Below are positions 21,665-35,694 of a stretch of DNA of 64,000 nucleotides, piece after piece (position 1 is the first letter of the stretch; every line of letters starts with the position of its first letter). A model generated the notes under the pieces. It saw only the letters and a program-made list of their open reading frames with translations, was not told the origin of the DNA and did not search any database. The DNA is taken from positions 97,590,186 through 97,654,185 of the forward strand of contig OZ025240.1 in the NCBI GenBank assembly GCA_964019155.1. Reading direction: 5' to 3'. The translations under genes were made by a program, and so were the position numbers. Source of the stretch: Osedax fenrisi. Taxonomy: Eukaryota; Annelida; Polychaeta; Sabellida; Siboglinidae.

Positions 21665-22277
21665 ATCTAGAGTATACAATTATTTGAGTATACATTTTTA
21701 ATAACATTTTGATTTACAGGTGTGTAGGTTAGGTAAATAATAAATTATTATTGTCATATTATTAATAAAAAGTAATATTAATACTATACCATTTACTAGA
21801 TATAACTATATATATATATTAGATAACATAACTGTAAGACTATTTCTATTTAATCTTTTAATAATAAAAACTCAAATTGGTAATTTATTATTTTATATTT
21901 ATTATATTATTTTTCTACAGAAATGTATAATATATATTAAATTATAATTATATATATATTTTATATCCTTTTTAATTTATTTAAAATTTTTTAAAATATA
22001 TAAGTAGGTATACTTAAATCTATAGATAAGTATACTTATATGTATATAGACAATTATTAATCATTTATATAATCATTGTGTCTTACAAACATTAGACAAT
22101 GTTACATGTCAAATATTAATATAACTAATACTTTATAATAGCTACTGCAAGATAACCATTTTATCATAATTTATGTCTTAACTATGATACCATGCACTAA
22201 GCAATTACAAGTGCATCTAATAATACGAACATGATTAGATATAGGTCATTGAATATATTTATCTGTGTTTAAAACGA

Positions 22278-22308
<31 letters not shown>

Positions 22309-23568
22309 GAAAAATAATAATATAGTTTATATATTTATTCATTAATATTATAGGCATAATTTGTTAATATTGAAAGCCCCTTCATTTTGAAGGAGACGGT
22401 AAAGTTCTAAGGTTCAATCATTTTTTAAATATTATCATTATTTACCTCATTCTACTTTAATCCGTAACTCGGAAATCGTTCGACAAATCTATTGGAATTT
22501 GAAAAATTCTCAGCGTTTATACAGCGCTTATATTGTAAGTGATTTGCTTGCTGTCATTTTCTGTGATAAGTATTTTTAAATGAGTGCATTTTCTTAATTT
22601 TCTTCTATGATTATTATACTTAGAGAAACTTGGTTGAAACATTTACGTTGAATTTTTAGAACTATTTGCGAAATGTCTTCAAAATTTAAAATTGTTGCTT
22701 GTTAATTTTTCCATATTTCATGTAATTCTCTATTTATGCATTCAATTTTCTTATTATATAAGTTTCTATTATAAGGGATTACCTCCATTAAGATCTGCGT
22801 ATGTTTCTATACGGTCTTTAAGTATATTATTTAATAGCATTGATCCAGAATATCATTTCTCATTCATTGTTTGTCGTTTCTTTCGTTATTTATCACATTT
22901 TTTATAGCTATTTTAATACAAATTTCCTCGTTTTACTGCAAGTTAAGATAGCATTATATTCTACGCTATTTAACCGAGAACGTTATTAACCAGTTACTAT
23001 TTAATTATAATCTCTGTTTAGATAGTTTAGTATCCGGTCATATAGGTCTAAATCGCGGTAAATGCTGAAGTCTGCTACTTTATATATTCGTTTTATGATC
23101 ATTCTTGGCATGTAACTTGTTAGCGTTAATATGTAACCTATCCGATTGTGCACAGAGTTAAAAGCTAAGTGACGCCTAGTCTTACGAGCATAAGATATCC
23201 TATATTAATTGTACGGGTGTAATGTATTTTCTAACTATAATTCATATTTTCCTACTTATTAACGTGTAAATTCGTGAAATGGCGTGCGTTGTGCGGTATC
23301 CCCTTAAGGTAATGACAATTTCATCATTTTAATATAAGCTTAACTCTCTATCCTCTATCCTTGCTGTACGTTCATCGTTATCTTGAATATGTATTCACAC
23401 TCCTATTCATTCATAATATTCATTCACTCTCCTATATCTCTCTTCTTTTATATATCCTTCTCTTCTCTCGTTATCTATTCTATCTTGCTTTCTCCAATAT
23501 TGTCTCCTCTCTTTTTATCTCTATCTCCCTCTATCTCAAACTTGATTCAACTTTCTCTCTTTCCCCAA

Positions 23569-23603
<35 letters not shown>

Positions 23604-23628
23604 CATGTAGGTTAACCTGAGTTAACCC
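21665..23628. other. Unit B spacer: AT-rich part, conserved block, pyrimidine tract
   Basis: Equivalent to 735-2693. It differs by an extra CGTTTATACAG-type duplication near 22514 in the conserved block and by microsatellite lengths. No supported gene. Confidence 0.55.
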
Positions 23629-23652
23629 AGTTTAACACAATTGTGTTAAACT
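23629..23652. promoter_or_regulatory. 24-bp palindrome at the gene 2 stop (unit B)
   Basis: Identical to 2694-2717. Confidence 0.5.
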
Positions 23653-24625
23653 TACAACTCTATGCAAAGCCTATTCACCACCCCCGCGACGTGGTCGTTC
23701 GGCCCTACTTTCCAGATTATATTTTCTAGTTTCGGAAATAGGCGCTCGTAATCCGAATTCGAAACATCCCCGGCACTGTCATCGATGGCCATCGGACGGT
23801 CGTTGCGTTGGTTACTAGGCGTATCAGCGGATACCGTGTAGTCAGTGTTGTGTTCGCTAACTTGAAGGTCGGGTGTTGCGGGAGCGACTCCGCCGTTGTT
23901 ATTATTAATCACTAGGTATGTGGTCAGTTTGGAGGTCATGCGGAGTAACTCGGCACACGTCACGTTTACTTCATCATCGGAACAAACGGATACATCATCA
24001 TCGGAACAAATGGTTACATCATCATCGGAACAAATGGTTACATCATCATCTGAACAAACGGTTACTTCATCATCTGAACTCGAGTCAAGATCTACAGAGT
24101 GAACCGCAGGTATTGGGAGGTCAGTGCTGAGGTCAATGGTGAGATCGCTAGACCAAATCGTGGACACGAGGTATTCTGTATCTAGTTGGCTGAGAGAGGC
24201 CGGTGTCGGGGTAACTCTACCGGTGTTATTCTCCGCGATACCGTCGTAAGAGGAGCGGACAACGCTGTCCGAACAAAACGTGTCGTAGGTATCGAAGTAA
24301 TTGCCGTGATAGTCTAACTCGCGGCTTTCGAACGTTATATCTGCTTCCTCGTGGTCAGTGAACTGGTCATCTGTATTGTCCTCGAGTGTTCCAATCTAAG
24401 TAGAAGTAATAGGTATATGTTAAGTGTATATTTATATATATATATAAAGTTATCTATAGATAAAACTACTAATATATTATTAAATATGTCTCGCATTCGT
24501 AAGATGACATTATTAAATGTTATGGATTACGGTTCGTTATAATAGTCTTTTAATCTCTTATCAACATATCAACATATCAACATATTTAAATAAATGTGAA
24601 TTATAATTTATTATAATATTTTACT

Positions 24626-24713
<88 letters not shown>

Positions 24714-25646
24714 TACGTACACCTAAATATATTAACTTAAGTTACATTATCAAATTAATCCTATTCAGAACTTCTCTGCAAATCAAATGTGTATGTGTTT
24801 TCACCTACCTACCCTAACATTAAATCCTTGTAAGCCTATATTTAGTCTACTAAATAATATAAACCCCCTTTACTTGCAGGGTTAATGTAGCATCCGTATT
24901 AGGAATGAACTATACATCATCAGTGACTAATTTATATATTTGTTAAACACGCTCCTTCCAAATTTAAAGTATTCACACTTCATACAGACACTCCTTGGTA
25001 TATTGATAATTTCACACTTATTGAGCATATCCCGTTCATAGAGCTAAACTTAAGTATCTTTCATACTTCTTCCCTTAACAGATCCCTATGTATCACCGAT
25101 GTAATCATTACAATTCGCCATTTTATTCGCTAATTCTACAATATATACTATACTATACTGTATACTATATTTAACGAAATAACTTACAGCCATCATAGGG
25201 ATCAAAATGTAATATCTTTAACCGTGAGGATAAAGATGTATTTAAAATAGTATATACTATTAATATTATCCATATATTAAAAAGAACTACTACCCAATAT
25301 TTTAAATATCTCTTTATCTGAATATACTGCTTATTCTATATTGCCTTTAGGCAGAAATTAAAAATTATTATTTACATTATCTCAAAATAAATTCCTACCA
25401 TTAACTACAAAACTACATTTACTACCCCCCATATATATTTCATTAGATTACATTAGGCTACTCCCCTCTCTTAATAATCTCCAAACTCTTACAAAATATC
25501 ATGTCCAATTTTATCCATGCATTCTTTACATAATTGAGTAGTTATCTAATTAAATATATCCCATAATACTAAACATAATTTCTAATTAATTTAATACTAT
25601 TATAGTAATATAATATAATATAATATAATATATTATATATATTTAT

Positions 25647-25698
<52 letters not shown>

Positions 25699-26204
25699 GA
25701 TACGTGGTCGTTGTGTCCCACGTTGTCAAATTTGGGAAACGGGTCATTGTTTTCAAGGTCATCCGCGAGAAGGTCAGCTATCGGATGACAAGCGTACGAC
25801 TCATCGCCGCAAGCGTACGTAAGATCGTCTACGTCTTCCATCTGGCGGCGTGTTACCGTACTACTAGTAGTTTCGCTGGCGTCGACTCCGTCCCTCTGAC
25901 GTATAAACCGCGCGAGTTCTGCTGCCGAGTTGCTAGTTACACGGCGGGAGAGATGTGACCGCCGATGTTCGTCGCTAGGGGCGCTGTCGACGTTAGACCA
26001 GCAGCTTCCGATAGTCCGTTCACCGCTGAACTCGGGGGATAGGGACCCTGACCTAACTGTACCGGGGCCTAGAATGTGATGTCTTATGTCTAAGTCCAGT
26101 GACATGTATGTTTCCCTTATCTTCTCACTCTTCTCCTTTCGAGCAGCGATTCTCTTGGTACTTCCGTAACAGAGCATACGTTTCATTCTTTTGTATAACC
26201 CCAT
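23652..26204 (-). CDS. Unit B gene 2: CSDDDV-repeat family protein, 414 aa
   Basis: Exon 1 is 26204-25704 (167 codons), the intron 24396-25703, and exon 2 24395-23652 (247 codons plus TAA). Splice sites and phase are the same as in unit A gene 2. Exon 1 is identical in protein to the unit A copy by eye. Exon 2 has only 4 octapeptide repeats, the shortest gene-2 array here, which accounts exactly for the 24-residue difference from unit A. Small substitutions (PAVHS for PEVHS, DYTVS for DNTVS, DDSAG for DDSTG) show it is not an identical assembly duplicate. Function unknown. Confidence 0.65.
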
Positions 26205-28348
26205 CTAATATAAATAAGATATATTTATTAAGTTTATATATATATATATATATATATAGTTATATATACAGTTATCTATAGATATATTATAATGATATAG
26301 TATTAAGATTAAATACTCAATATGAAACCATTTATTTCAATGGTTCATTATAATAGTCTATTCACAATATTAAAATAATAGTGCTGATATTTCTAATAAA
26401 CTGATTTTTTTATTACGTTTTTAAATTTATTAAAAAAAAAATTCACCTTAAAACCTCAAGAATATACAAATGTATCGATATAAAACATAACAATATATTA
26501 TTAAAAACTAAAGAATTCTAAACTTTATATACATAATTGCTCTTTTTGTTATCAAATATTAATTAAGTTATAAGCATATATCTAGAGGTCATATAAGTCC
26601 CTAATACTGACACTCCAGTTATCTATGGAATTAAAAGATTAAATAAAATTGTAAAATAACAATAATATCAATAATCATATAATATTAATATATTGTAATT
26701 TTTGAATACAACTATTAAGTCATAAAATTATAAGACCATTTATTGTTAAAGTGTCCGTATTAGGTTACTTTCCACTATATACTTTCTAATATGATTTGAG
26801 AGTTTGTTATTAAATTTTTAAACTATTTGCATCGATTTTAATTCAACATTGTCATAATTTTAAAAGTATTCTAAAGCAAACGTAATCTCAATATAATTTT
26901 TAATGAATCATCAGTGATTATTGTAAACAAAATAATGAATTTATATTGATTTTTTATAGAGTAGATGTTTCACAGTATTATAACACATATAAAATTCCTA
27001 TATACAAACTATTGGAAATACGATTATCACCCAGTAAGTAACGTAATCAACGATCGTAATCAGATTACAATTCAACAATGTATTGATTACGATCACAGAT
27101 TTTGATTCGATTACAATCGTATTACAATCATGATTACCAACTGATCGTGAATCTATGTTAGTGATCAGTTAACAATCATTGATTACAATCATATTACAAT
27201 CAATGATTTATAGGTGTACTTCGTAATCAAAGCATAGTTGCTTATCAATGATTGTAATATGATTGTAATCGTATTGTGATCAGTTAATCACAAATCATGA
27301 TGATGATAAAACTATAATCTAACACTATCACTGATTACTTTACGTACTGGCCAACCATTACAATATAATACAATCAATAATCACTGGTGAATCATCACTG
27401 ATTCATGTATGTAATGGTTGATAATCAGGTTTACAATAGTTTGTATATAGGACTTTTATAATTTTTATAATACTGTGAAATATCTATTTTATACCAATTC
27501 TATAAATTCTATAGATTCTATAAAAAATCAATATAAATGCATTATGTTTTATAATCATATACAACAACTAGGGAATAGTTCTCTAATATCGATATGCATG
27601 TAATATTGACACCATAGAGATCTCCTACCATATAATTCCAATCAACAAATAATTAATGTAATTCTAATTCATATAAGTATAATTTTTTTTTAATAATTAT
27701 AATATAATAAATTAATAATTATTTTAATTATAAACATAAAATTGATTTTTTTTACAACTCTAAATTTTTGAAGTACAATATCGATTCTCAATCATATACA
27801 AATATAGGTGTTTTAAATATTTAAAATAAATCTTTAGATCTAATTATATTTTACAATGTGCCGACAATATTTTGTATTGTTCACAATTTGTTACAAAGTT
27901 ATTGACGTTTACCTAAGTAACATACATTTTCATAACACGGACACCCTAATTGCACGTAGTATAGACACCCCTGTTATATCTGAGTTAAATCAAGTAAATT
28001 AAAATTTAAAATGTCTATTATATGTATATACTTACTTAATACTTAATACTTAATAATACCTACTTATAAATAAAATTTGGAAATATTTAATTTAGAAATA
28101 AAGTTATGGTAATTTATTATTAGGGTGTCGGCATGCGAGTACTCTCCCCTATGTGACATGTATGATTGTAACAATGAAAATATTGTATCTTTCGTTATAT
28201 TTTATTTTTATTCTGCAATAAATTCCATGTCATGCTTTGCCATTATATTCAAATGTTATAGAGAAAGCGATAAGTAAATTATTCTGTTATATATCTGCAT
28301 CTATTCTATACTTATTTTATATAACAGTGTTTATCTAAATACATGATT

Positions 28349-28386
<38 letters not shown>

Positions 28387-28523
28387 TTCATTAAGTGATT
28401 TATCTTTAGTTTCATCACATTTTATGATAAAATAATATTAAGTAGGTACACATTGATATCTTTAATAATATTTGTATTTACTATGTACTGTATTATATTT
28501 ATTATTACATTTGATATGGTCGG
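26205..28523. other. Unit B spacer between genes 2 and 1
   Basis: Equivalent to 5344-7662, including the dispersed repeat copy (about 26390-26850), the foldback element and the AATAAA after gene 1. No gene was seen. Confidence 0.55.
26933..27551. mobile_element. Foldback GATTACAATC element (unit B copy)
   Basis: Same arms and interior as 6072-6690 and almost identical in sequence. Confidence 0.75.
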
Positions 28524-29343
28524 TTACGTGTAATAACATGTCAGTGTTATGTCAGTGTTGAGTTCGCTAACTTGATAGTCGGGTGTTGCGGGAGTGACTC
28601 CACCGTTGTGATTAGTATGTAGACCGGAAGGGGCGTGGCCAGTTCGGAGGTCATGCGGAGTAACTCGGCACACGTGACGGTCAGTTCGACTGCCGATGAT
28701 AGGCGACGCGTAGATGACGTCATCGTACTCGGAACAAACGATTACATCATCATCGGAACAAACGGTTACGTCATCATCTGAACAAACTGTTACATCATCG
28801 TCTGAACTTGAGTCAAGTTCTCCCGAGTGACCCTCAGATATCGGGAGGTCAGTGCCGAGATCGCTGGACCAAATCGTGGACACGAGGTATTCGGTATCGA
28901 GTTGGCTAAGAGAGGCCGGTGTAGGGCTAACTCTACCGGTGTTATTCTCCTCGATACCGCAGTAAGAGGAGCGGACAACGCTGTCCGAACAAAACGTGTC
29001 GTAGCTATCGAAGTAATTGCCGTGATAGTCTAACTCGCGGCTTTCGAACGTTTGATCTGCCTCCGATACATCGTGGTCAGTGACGTCTTCGTCATCGATG
29101 CTTCCAATCTAAGTAAAAGTAATAGGTATATGTTAAGTGTATATATATATATATATATATAAAGTTATCTATATATAATAGTATTAATATATTATTAAAT
29201 ATGACTCGATTCGTAAGATGACATTATTAAATGTTATAGATTATGGTTCGTTATAATATTATTTTAATCACTTATCAACATATCAACATATCAACATATT
29301 TAATAATAAATGCAAATTATAATGTATTATAATATTTTACTAT

Positions 29344-29375
<32 letters not shown>

Positions 29376-30671
29376 TTTACGTAAACCTAATTATATTAAC
29401 TTAAGTTACATTATAAAATTAATCGTATTCAGATTTTCTCTGCGAATCACATATATATGTGTCATCACCAACCTACCCTAACAACAAAGCCTTGTATATT
29501 GTAGTCTACTAAATAATATAAACCCCCTTTACTTTCAGGGTTAATGTAGAATCAGTATTAGGAATTAACTTATGAATCATCAGCCATCGTAACTCATGCC
29601 TAAGTTCTATATTTGTTAAACACGCTCCTTCCAAATGTAAAGTATTCACACTTCATACAGACACTCCTTGGTATATTGATAATTTCACACTTATTGAGCA
29701 TATCCCGTTCATAGAGCTAAACTTAAGTATCTTTATAACCTTCTTCCCTTAACAGATCCCTATGTATCACCGATGTAATCATTACAATTCGACATTTTAT
29801 TCGCTAAATCAACAATATATATATTATACTATACTTTATACTATATTTAACTAAATAACTTACAGCTATCATAGGGATTAACATGTAATATCATCATACA
29901 TGCAGATAAGGAGTTTTTAAAATATTGGGAAGTATTTCTTGTTAAGGTATGGATACTATTAATAGTATACTATATATATATACTATATTATTATTGTTAT
30001 TGTTATTTTTATTTGGTGGAGTCCTTTCATCCCATCCAGGAACTTAGATGAAGTTTTCACTTATAACCATAGATGGCTCTAATGTCCCTTCGAAGCCGCT
30101 CCCATGTTAATGCATCCATGGTTTTAACGAGAGCCGATCATTTATTTATATACAATTATATAAGATCACTTCTAAATAATATTTTAAGACCCATTTTATA
30201 AAATTAATTAATGGTCCGGATGAGGATCGAACCCATGACCTACTGCTTGTGTGTCTGACGCCTTAGCCACTGAGCCACACAGGCAGATAAAGAGTTAATA
30301 CTATTAAAAGTATATCTGAATTATCTTTCTTATTCTATATTGCCTTTAGGCAGAAATTAAAATTATTATTTACATTATCTCTAAATAAATTCCTATGATT
30401 AACTATCAATCTACATTAACTACCCTCCAATGGTGGGGCATATCTATTTCATTAGGTTATATTTAGCCATTACCCTCTTAAATTAAAATAATTATATTAG
30501 TAATCTCCAAACTCTTACAAAATGTCATGTCCAATTGTACCCATGCATTCTTTACATAATTGAGTAGTTATCTAATTAAATATATCCCATAATACTAAAC
30601 ATAATTTCTAATTAATATAATACTATTTAATATAATAATATAATATAATATATTAAATATATTTATATATT

Positions 30672-30736
<65 letters not shown>

Positions 30737-31233
30737 GATACGTGGTCGTTAGGTCTCACGTTGTCAAATTTGGAAAACGGGTCATTATTTTCAAAGTCAT
30801 CCGCGAGAAGGTCAGCTATCGGATGACAAGCGTACGACTCATCGCCGCAAGCGTACGTTAGATCGTCTACGTCTTCCATCTGGCGGCGTTCTACCGTACT
30901 ACTAGTAGTTTCGCTGGCGTCCACTCCGTCCCTCTGACGTATAAACCGCGCGAGTTCTGCTGCCGAGTTGCTAGTTACACGGCGGGAGAGATGTGACCGC
31001 CGATGTTCGTCGCTAGGGGCGCTGTCGACGTTAGACCAGCAGCTTCCGATAGTCCGTTCACCGCGGACATCGGGGAGTGGGGACACCGTACCGGAGCCTA
31101 GAAGGTGACTTCTGATATTTAAATCCCGTGACACGTACGCCTCCATTATCTTCTCCTTCTTCTCCTTTCGAGCCGCGATTCTTTTCGTACTTCCATAACA
31201 GAGCATACGTGTACATCTTTTGTATATTCCCAT
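28524..31233 (-). CDS. Unit B gene 1: CSDDDV-repeat family protein, 358 aa
   Basis: Exon 1 is 31233-30742 (164 codons, start MGIYKRCTRM), the intron 29109-30741 with a SINE, and exon 2 29108-28524 (194 codons plus TAA). No in-frame ATG occurs in the first 75 codons of exon 2, so splicing from exon 1 is needed for the conserved part (IGSIDDEDVTDHD and onward) to be translated. There are three octapeptide repeats, ending CSEYDDV. The C-terminus is TLTCYYT as in unit A gene 1. The first half of exon 1 mixes features: GERTIGSCW is gene-2-like, while TVERRQ and RPNDH are gene-1-like, suggesting conversion between paralogues. Function unknown. Confidence 0.62.
29985..30291 (-). mobile_element. tRNA-derived SINE in the intron of gene 1 (unit B)
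   Basis: Orthologous to 9105-9406, with intact box A and box B. Confidence 0.8.
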
Positions 31234-32715
31234 CTAATATAATAAGATATATTTATTAAGTTTGTATATATATATACAGTTATCTATAGATATATTATAA
31301 TGATATAGTATTACGAATTATTCAAATACTCAATATGAAATTATTTATTTCAATGGTTCATTATAATTAACTATTAACTATTACCTATTAATAGTCTATT
31401 CATAATATTAACATATTTAGTTATATAAAAACTATATAATAAAAACTAGTTAACATAATAATAAAATACTGGTTAACATGATTGTTGAGGTTTGGGTTTC
31501 ATAAATATTTTCTAGACTAGTTTTTTTGCACTGATTATAAATATGTAATTATTTTTTTTCAGATCAGATCAAGTTTTTTTATTCCACTGACATTTTTAGA
31601 AAAAATTTATAAATATTTTGACAAATTATTTTTCAGAAATTTTGAAATATATACATAGGTATATTATATAATATATACATTACTATTTAATACAAATTAT
31701 ACACATTATATACTATTTATATATTGTATTTAATATATGGTATACACTATATTGTGAACTGTATATACAGTGTATATGCTATATTATATAGGGGAGGGAA
31801 GAGGTTAGTGGCCGAGGAGGGAGTAGTGGCCGTTTTAATTAACGCTTAAATGGTGCTTGATAGGATAACAAATTCTATATACAATATTTAGATAATCAAA
31901 ATATCTATAATAGTAATAGTAATTTAAACAAAAAATAATTAATGAATTACTCTAATTTATTATATAATCATTTTTTGTCAAATGTTGACAATAAACACGA
32001 TTATATATATGGCAATTATCAGGGGGGACTTGCCTATGATAGTGACATTATAATGATATTAGTTGTAGGTTATATATTGTAGTTAATGCCTATAGGTACT
32101 ACACTACTTGCAATTGTTAGGTAACGGGTAACTATGGATATATAGTGATACATAGGCCCGATATTGCCCGAATTACAGGAACTACAATACATTACCTACA
32201 CATAATATCAATAACAATGCAATTCACGGTTATATAATTATACATTTACTTGCAATAATAATTATATATTATAATTAATGTACAAAATCAATGACCAAAT
32301 GAACTGGATAGATCCAGGAGGGAACTTTACTATATTTATCTACCTCTATATATCTCTATTTATCTATATTTATCTCTATTTATATCGCCTTATCGCTCTC
32401 CTCCTCTTCCTCCCTCCATCCCACACCTTTCCCATTCCTCCCTATACCTCTAACTAGCCCTATACCCCTCTCTCTCGATATATATATACAAATGAAAACC
32501 AATATACACATGTGTCTATTGTTAAAAATGGGTTCACCCAATTAACGGTTAATTAAACTTGTATTATTAAATTTAAAAATGTATAAGTTAATAATATTGA
32601 CCTAATATATAATTTCAAAATAGTAAATAGTTATTTTAGATATACATACAAATACACATACTTTGATACACATATAAATAAAAATAATGTATTCTATATA
32701 TGTGTGAATGTGTGC

Positions 32716-32760
<45 letters not shown>

Positions 32761-33269
32761 ATTATACAATGTAAATAATATATATGCGTATTATAATTTA
32801 ATTATGTATTATAGGTCAATGCATCTATAGGAATGCACCTACGGAAATGTAAATATGTTGACTGACCTTGCGAGATCACGTCTGCTCAGTATTGTTGTAT
32901 TTCGGAGTCGTTTGACGATCCAATTGTTCAATTAGAAAACGTATTAAACGTATTGAATATAGATAAATATATAGATATATTCAAGTGTGCGAAATAATAA
33001 TAATAACAATTATGTGTTTAATAAATAATAGAAAATAAATAAATAATTTATTTAAAATTTAAAATTGTTCATATTTTTATTTACAAATTATCATGTAAAC
33101 AATTTATTATATAATTTATTGGATGCATATAATAATTAAATTCATTATACATATACGTATACGTATTCAAGTATACATTTTAATTATTTCTTTGATTGTA
33201 TATAATATATAATTGTATATATCAATATATTATTTGTTATTAAATACCAATTTATTAAATAACAATATA

Positions 33270-33305
<36 letters not shown>

Positions 33306-33409
33306 CTATCTATATTATGTTTCAAACTCTTATAATGAACTGACGAATTTACAATGATTTACATTTATATTGTTTAAAATATGTATTTCATATTCGGTTT
33401 AGTTATATT
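31234..33409. other. Unit B spacer upstream of gene 1
   Basis: AT-rich, shared with C (40649-42805). Contains the empty site of the hAT-like element (about 31468), a G/A-rich GTGGCCGAGGAGGGAGTAG stretch near 31808 with a repeated AGTGGCCG, the second-type pyrimidine tract (about 32330-32480) and (TA)n runs. No gene was seen. Confidence 0.5.
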
Positions 33410-33696
33410 TGTATTGTTATTTTGGTGGAGTACTTTCATTCCATCCCATCCCATGCAGGAACTTAGATGAAGTTTTAAACTAAATAACCATACGGGTTAT
33501 ATGTCCCTTCGAAGCCGATCTCCTGTTAATGTATCCATAGCATTTACGAGAACCTATCATTTATTTATACATACTAATATAAGATCATTTCTAAATATTA
33601 TTTTAAGACCTTTTTTAACGGTCCGGAAGGGACTTGAATCCGTGTCCTAATGATTTGGTGTCTGACGCATTATCCAATTGAGCCACACAGATAATA
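33410..33696 (-). mobile_element. Diverged SINE (unit B)
   Basis: Orthologous to 16540-16818. Degraded box B (GATTCAAGTCCC). Confidence 0.7.
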
Positions 33697-34960
33697 CATG
33701 CTTATACACTGATAATTGCTACATATTTACATCTGATGCTACACACTTACATATCTTGGTAACTGTCCAGGATGAGTAATATTTCTGGTTGAAGTTAACC
33801 CGTATTTAAACCTCAGTGATCTCGAGGTTAGATTCTATATCAATGTAACCATATTGCATTATGAATCATAATCATATTATTAATATATCAACATTTATAT
33901 CATAATTTATATAATAGCATTAATAACGTAGCACACATGTTTATATCGTCTAGCATGTCTAGCATTACTTTGTCATCTCGCACGATTAAGCGACGCACGG
34001 TCTCTATTCGAGTAGTGCATCGTTATGTATTACATTGGCTTAGCTGTGTTTATGTTCGCCTTACTGATACGCCACAATCATGTATATATACATATATACT
34101 CTATGATACTACTAATGAATTAGTTGATATTTAAATTGGCTCGAGAGTGAATAGTACACCAGTGACAATTTAAACAATATTCAAATTAAATATCTCACAA
34201 CATAAAAACACACGATCATCAATAACCTGCTATCTACTTTATAGTTTAATTCTATTTAAACGTTATTGTCGAGTAGTATTTAAATGGTATTTAACTAGCC
34301 TCCTAAGTATACACACACACTCTCTTGATTCACCGAATCTTAATCGTCTTAATATTACTATTATATTCGAGTAATATATAGATCTAACTCGAGTTTAATA
34401 ATCAAAATTTAGATTCGAGAAGTTAACCTCTGTCTCACCTACGCATATCGTGAATTAGTACGCTTCTATTCGATAGATGACCGCATTCGTTTTATATCCG
34501 CAACTACTGATTAACTGATTAACCTTACCTGTATTATTTATATGCTATGACGATTTGAAAGCAAAGCTCTAACTTATCTGACCTATACATCGTGTAACCT
34601 CTACTTTATAATATATATATATATATATTTATGAATGTGACATATATGAATTTATCATCTCTTTTATATATATATATATATAATCTATTATTATTCTATG
34701 CATGGATTATGTTATTACTTGCAAGTATTATTGTGTATTCTATATACGAGTATTTAGTTTAAAAGTGTAATTTTATAATAGTTTAATTAATTAGTTTTTA
34801 ATTTTATATTAAAATAAATATTAAAAATAACTCGATTTTTTTATTTGAAATAAGCTATAGGATCTATACTAAAATAGAATTCAATAATAATAGAAACTAT
34901 ACTTCACTATGAAGTAATTAAATATCGGTATGAGAATTATTTTTTAAATTAATTTTTAAA
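33697..34960. other. Unit B right spacer
   Basis: Contains the uninterrupted LTR-element target (TTGGTAACTGTCC, about 33754-33766) and a 230-bp stretch of mixed composition (33900-34130) shared only with C. That stretch has a 65-codon plus frame without recognisable homology. The rest is AT-rich. Confidence 0.5.
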
Positions 34961-35444
34961 TATAATTATTAATTATTAAGTATTTATTTTTTTAAATTAA
35001 ACATCAATAATATATTGGCTATATCTTATAACAATATTTTATGTAAAGAATAAATCATGTTTATCTGATTAAATCATGTCTATCTCTTTAATTGATTACT
35101 ATTTAAAGTAATGTTTCTATATAATTCAACATGGAATACATTAATAAGCTAACTAATTAATAATGAAATATATTGAGGCTGACTCTATATTATATGAAAC
35201 CGGAATATTAAATACCTGAGATAATGTTCCTGAAACCCCAACCTACAAATGAATCCGGTATAGGGTACTATATTGATATGTTAAGTTACATTTTCTGTAC
35301 TTAATAATAGTGGTTAAATTAATTAACCTTTTACGTGGGTATATAAATATTAGGAAAGTTATAAAACATGTTATGATGTTTAGGTAGGTTATACCTTTTT
35401 AAATAGTTAATTAATGTCTAGTCATTATTCTACTTTATCTAGAG

Positions 35445-35694
35445 TAGTAGTTCCCATCTTTTTTCGTCATAACCCTTTTTTTGATAATTCCTAATTACAA
35501 AATATAACATGACCCAATGAACATTTTTATTTTTTTGATTTTGTAACAAATTTGTATTACATTATAATACAGGAGCATTTTTTTTTAATTACAATTTTTG
35601 GATAACAAATTTTTAAATTAATAATTGTATCATGACCCGAACAATAAACCCAATGACACACGTTTAGGTTATGACCCATAGGTTGAGACCACTG
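35445..35694. mobile_element. hAT-like MITE (unit C copy)
   Basis: Same element and flanking ATCTAGAG as in the other units. Confidence 0.8.

Larger units (their letters stand above)
20932..34960. repeat. Tandem array unit B (14.0 kb)
   Basis: Collinear with unit A through both genes. It lacks the hAT-like element, LINE remnant, second spacer copy and acyltransferase exon of unit A, and so carries the empty sites for several insertions. It shares a specific right half with unit C (31320-34130 versus 40730-48450 without the LTR element). Confidence 0.9.

Noticed and set aside
34060..34085. Small minus-strand first exon (ATGATTGTGGCG then CA|GTAAGG) upstream of gene 1 in unit B
   Set aside because: The donor-like site is good, but this segment is missing from unit A, and gene 1 there has the same structure without it.
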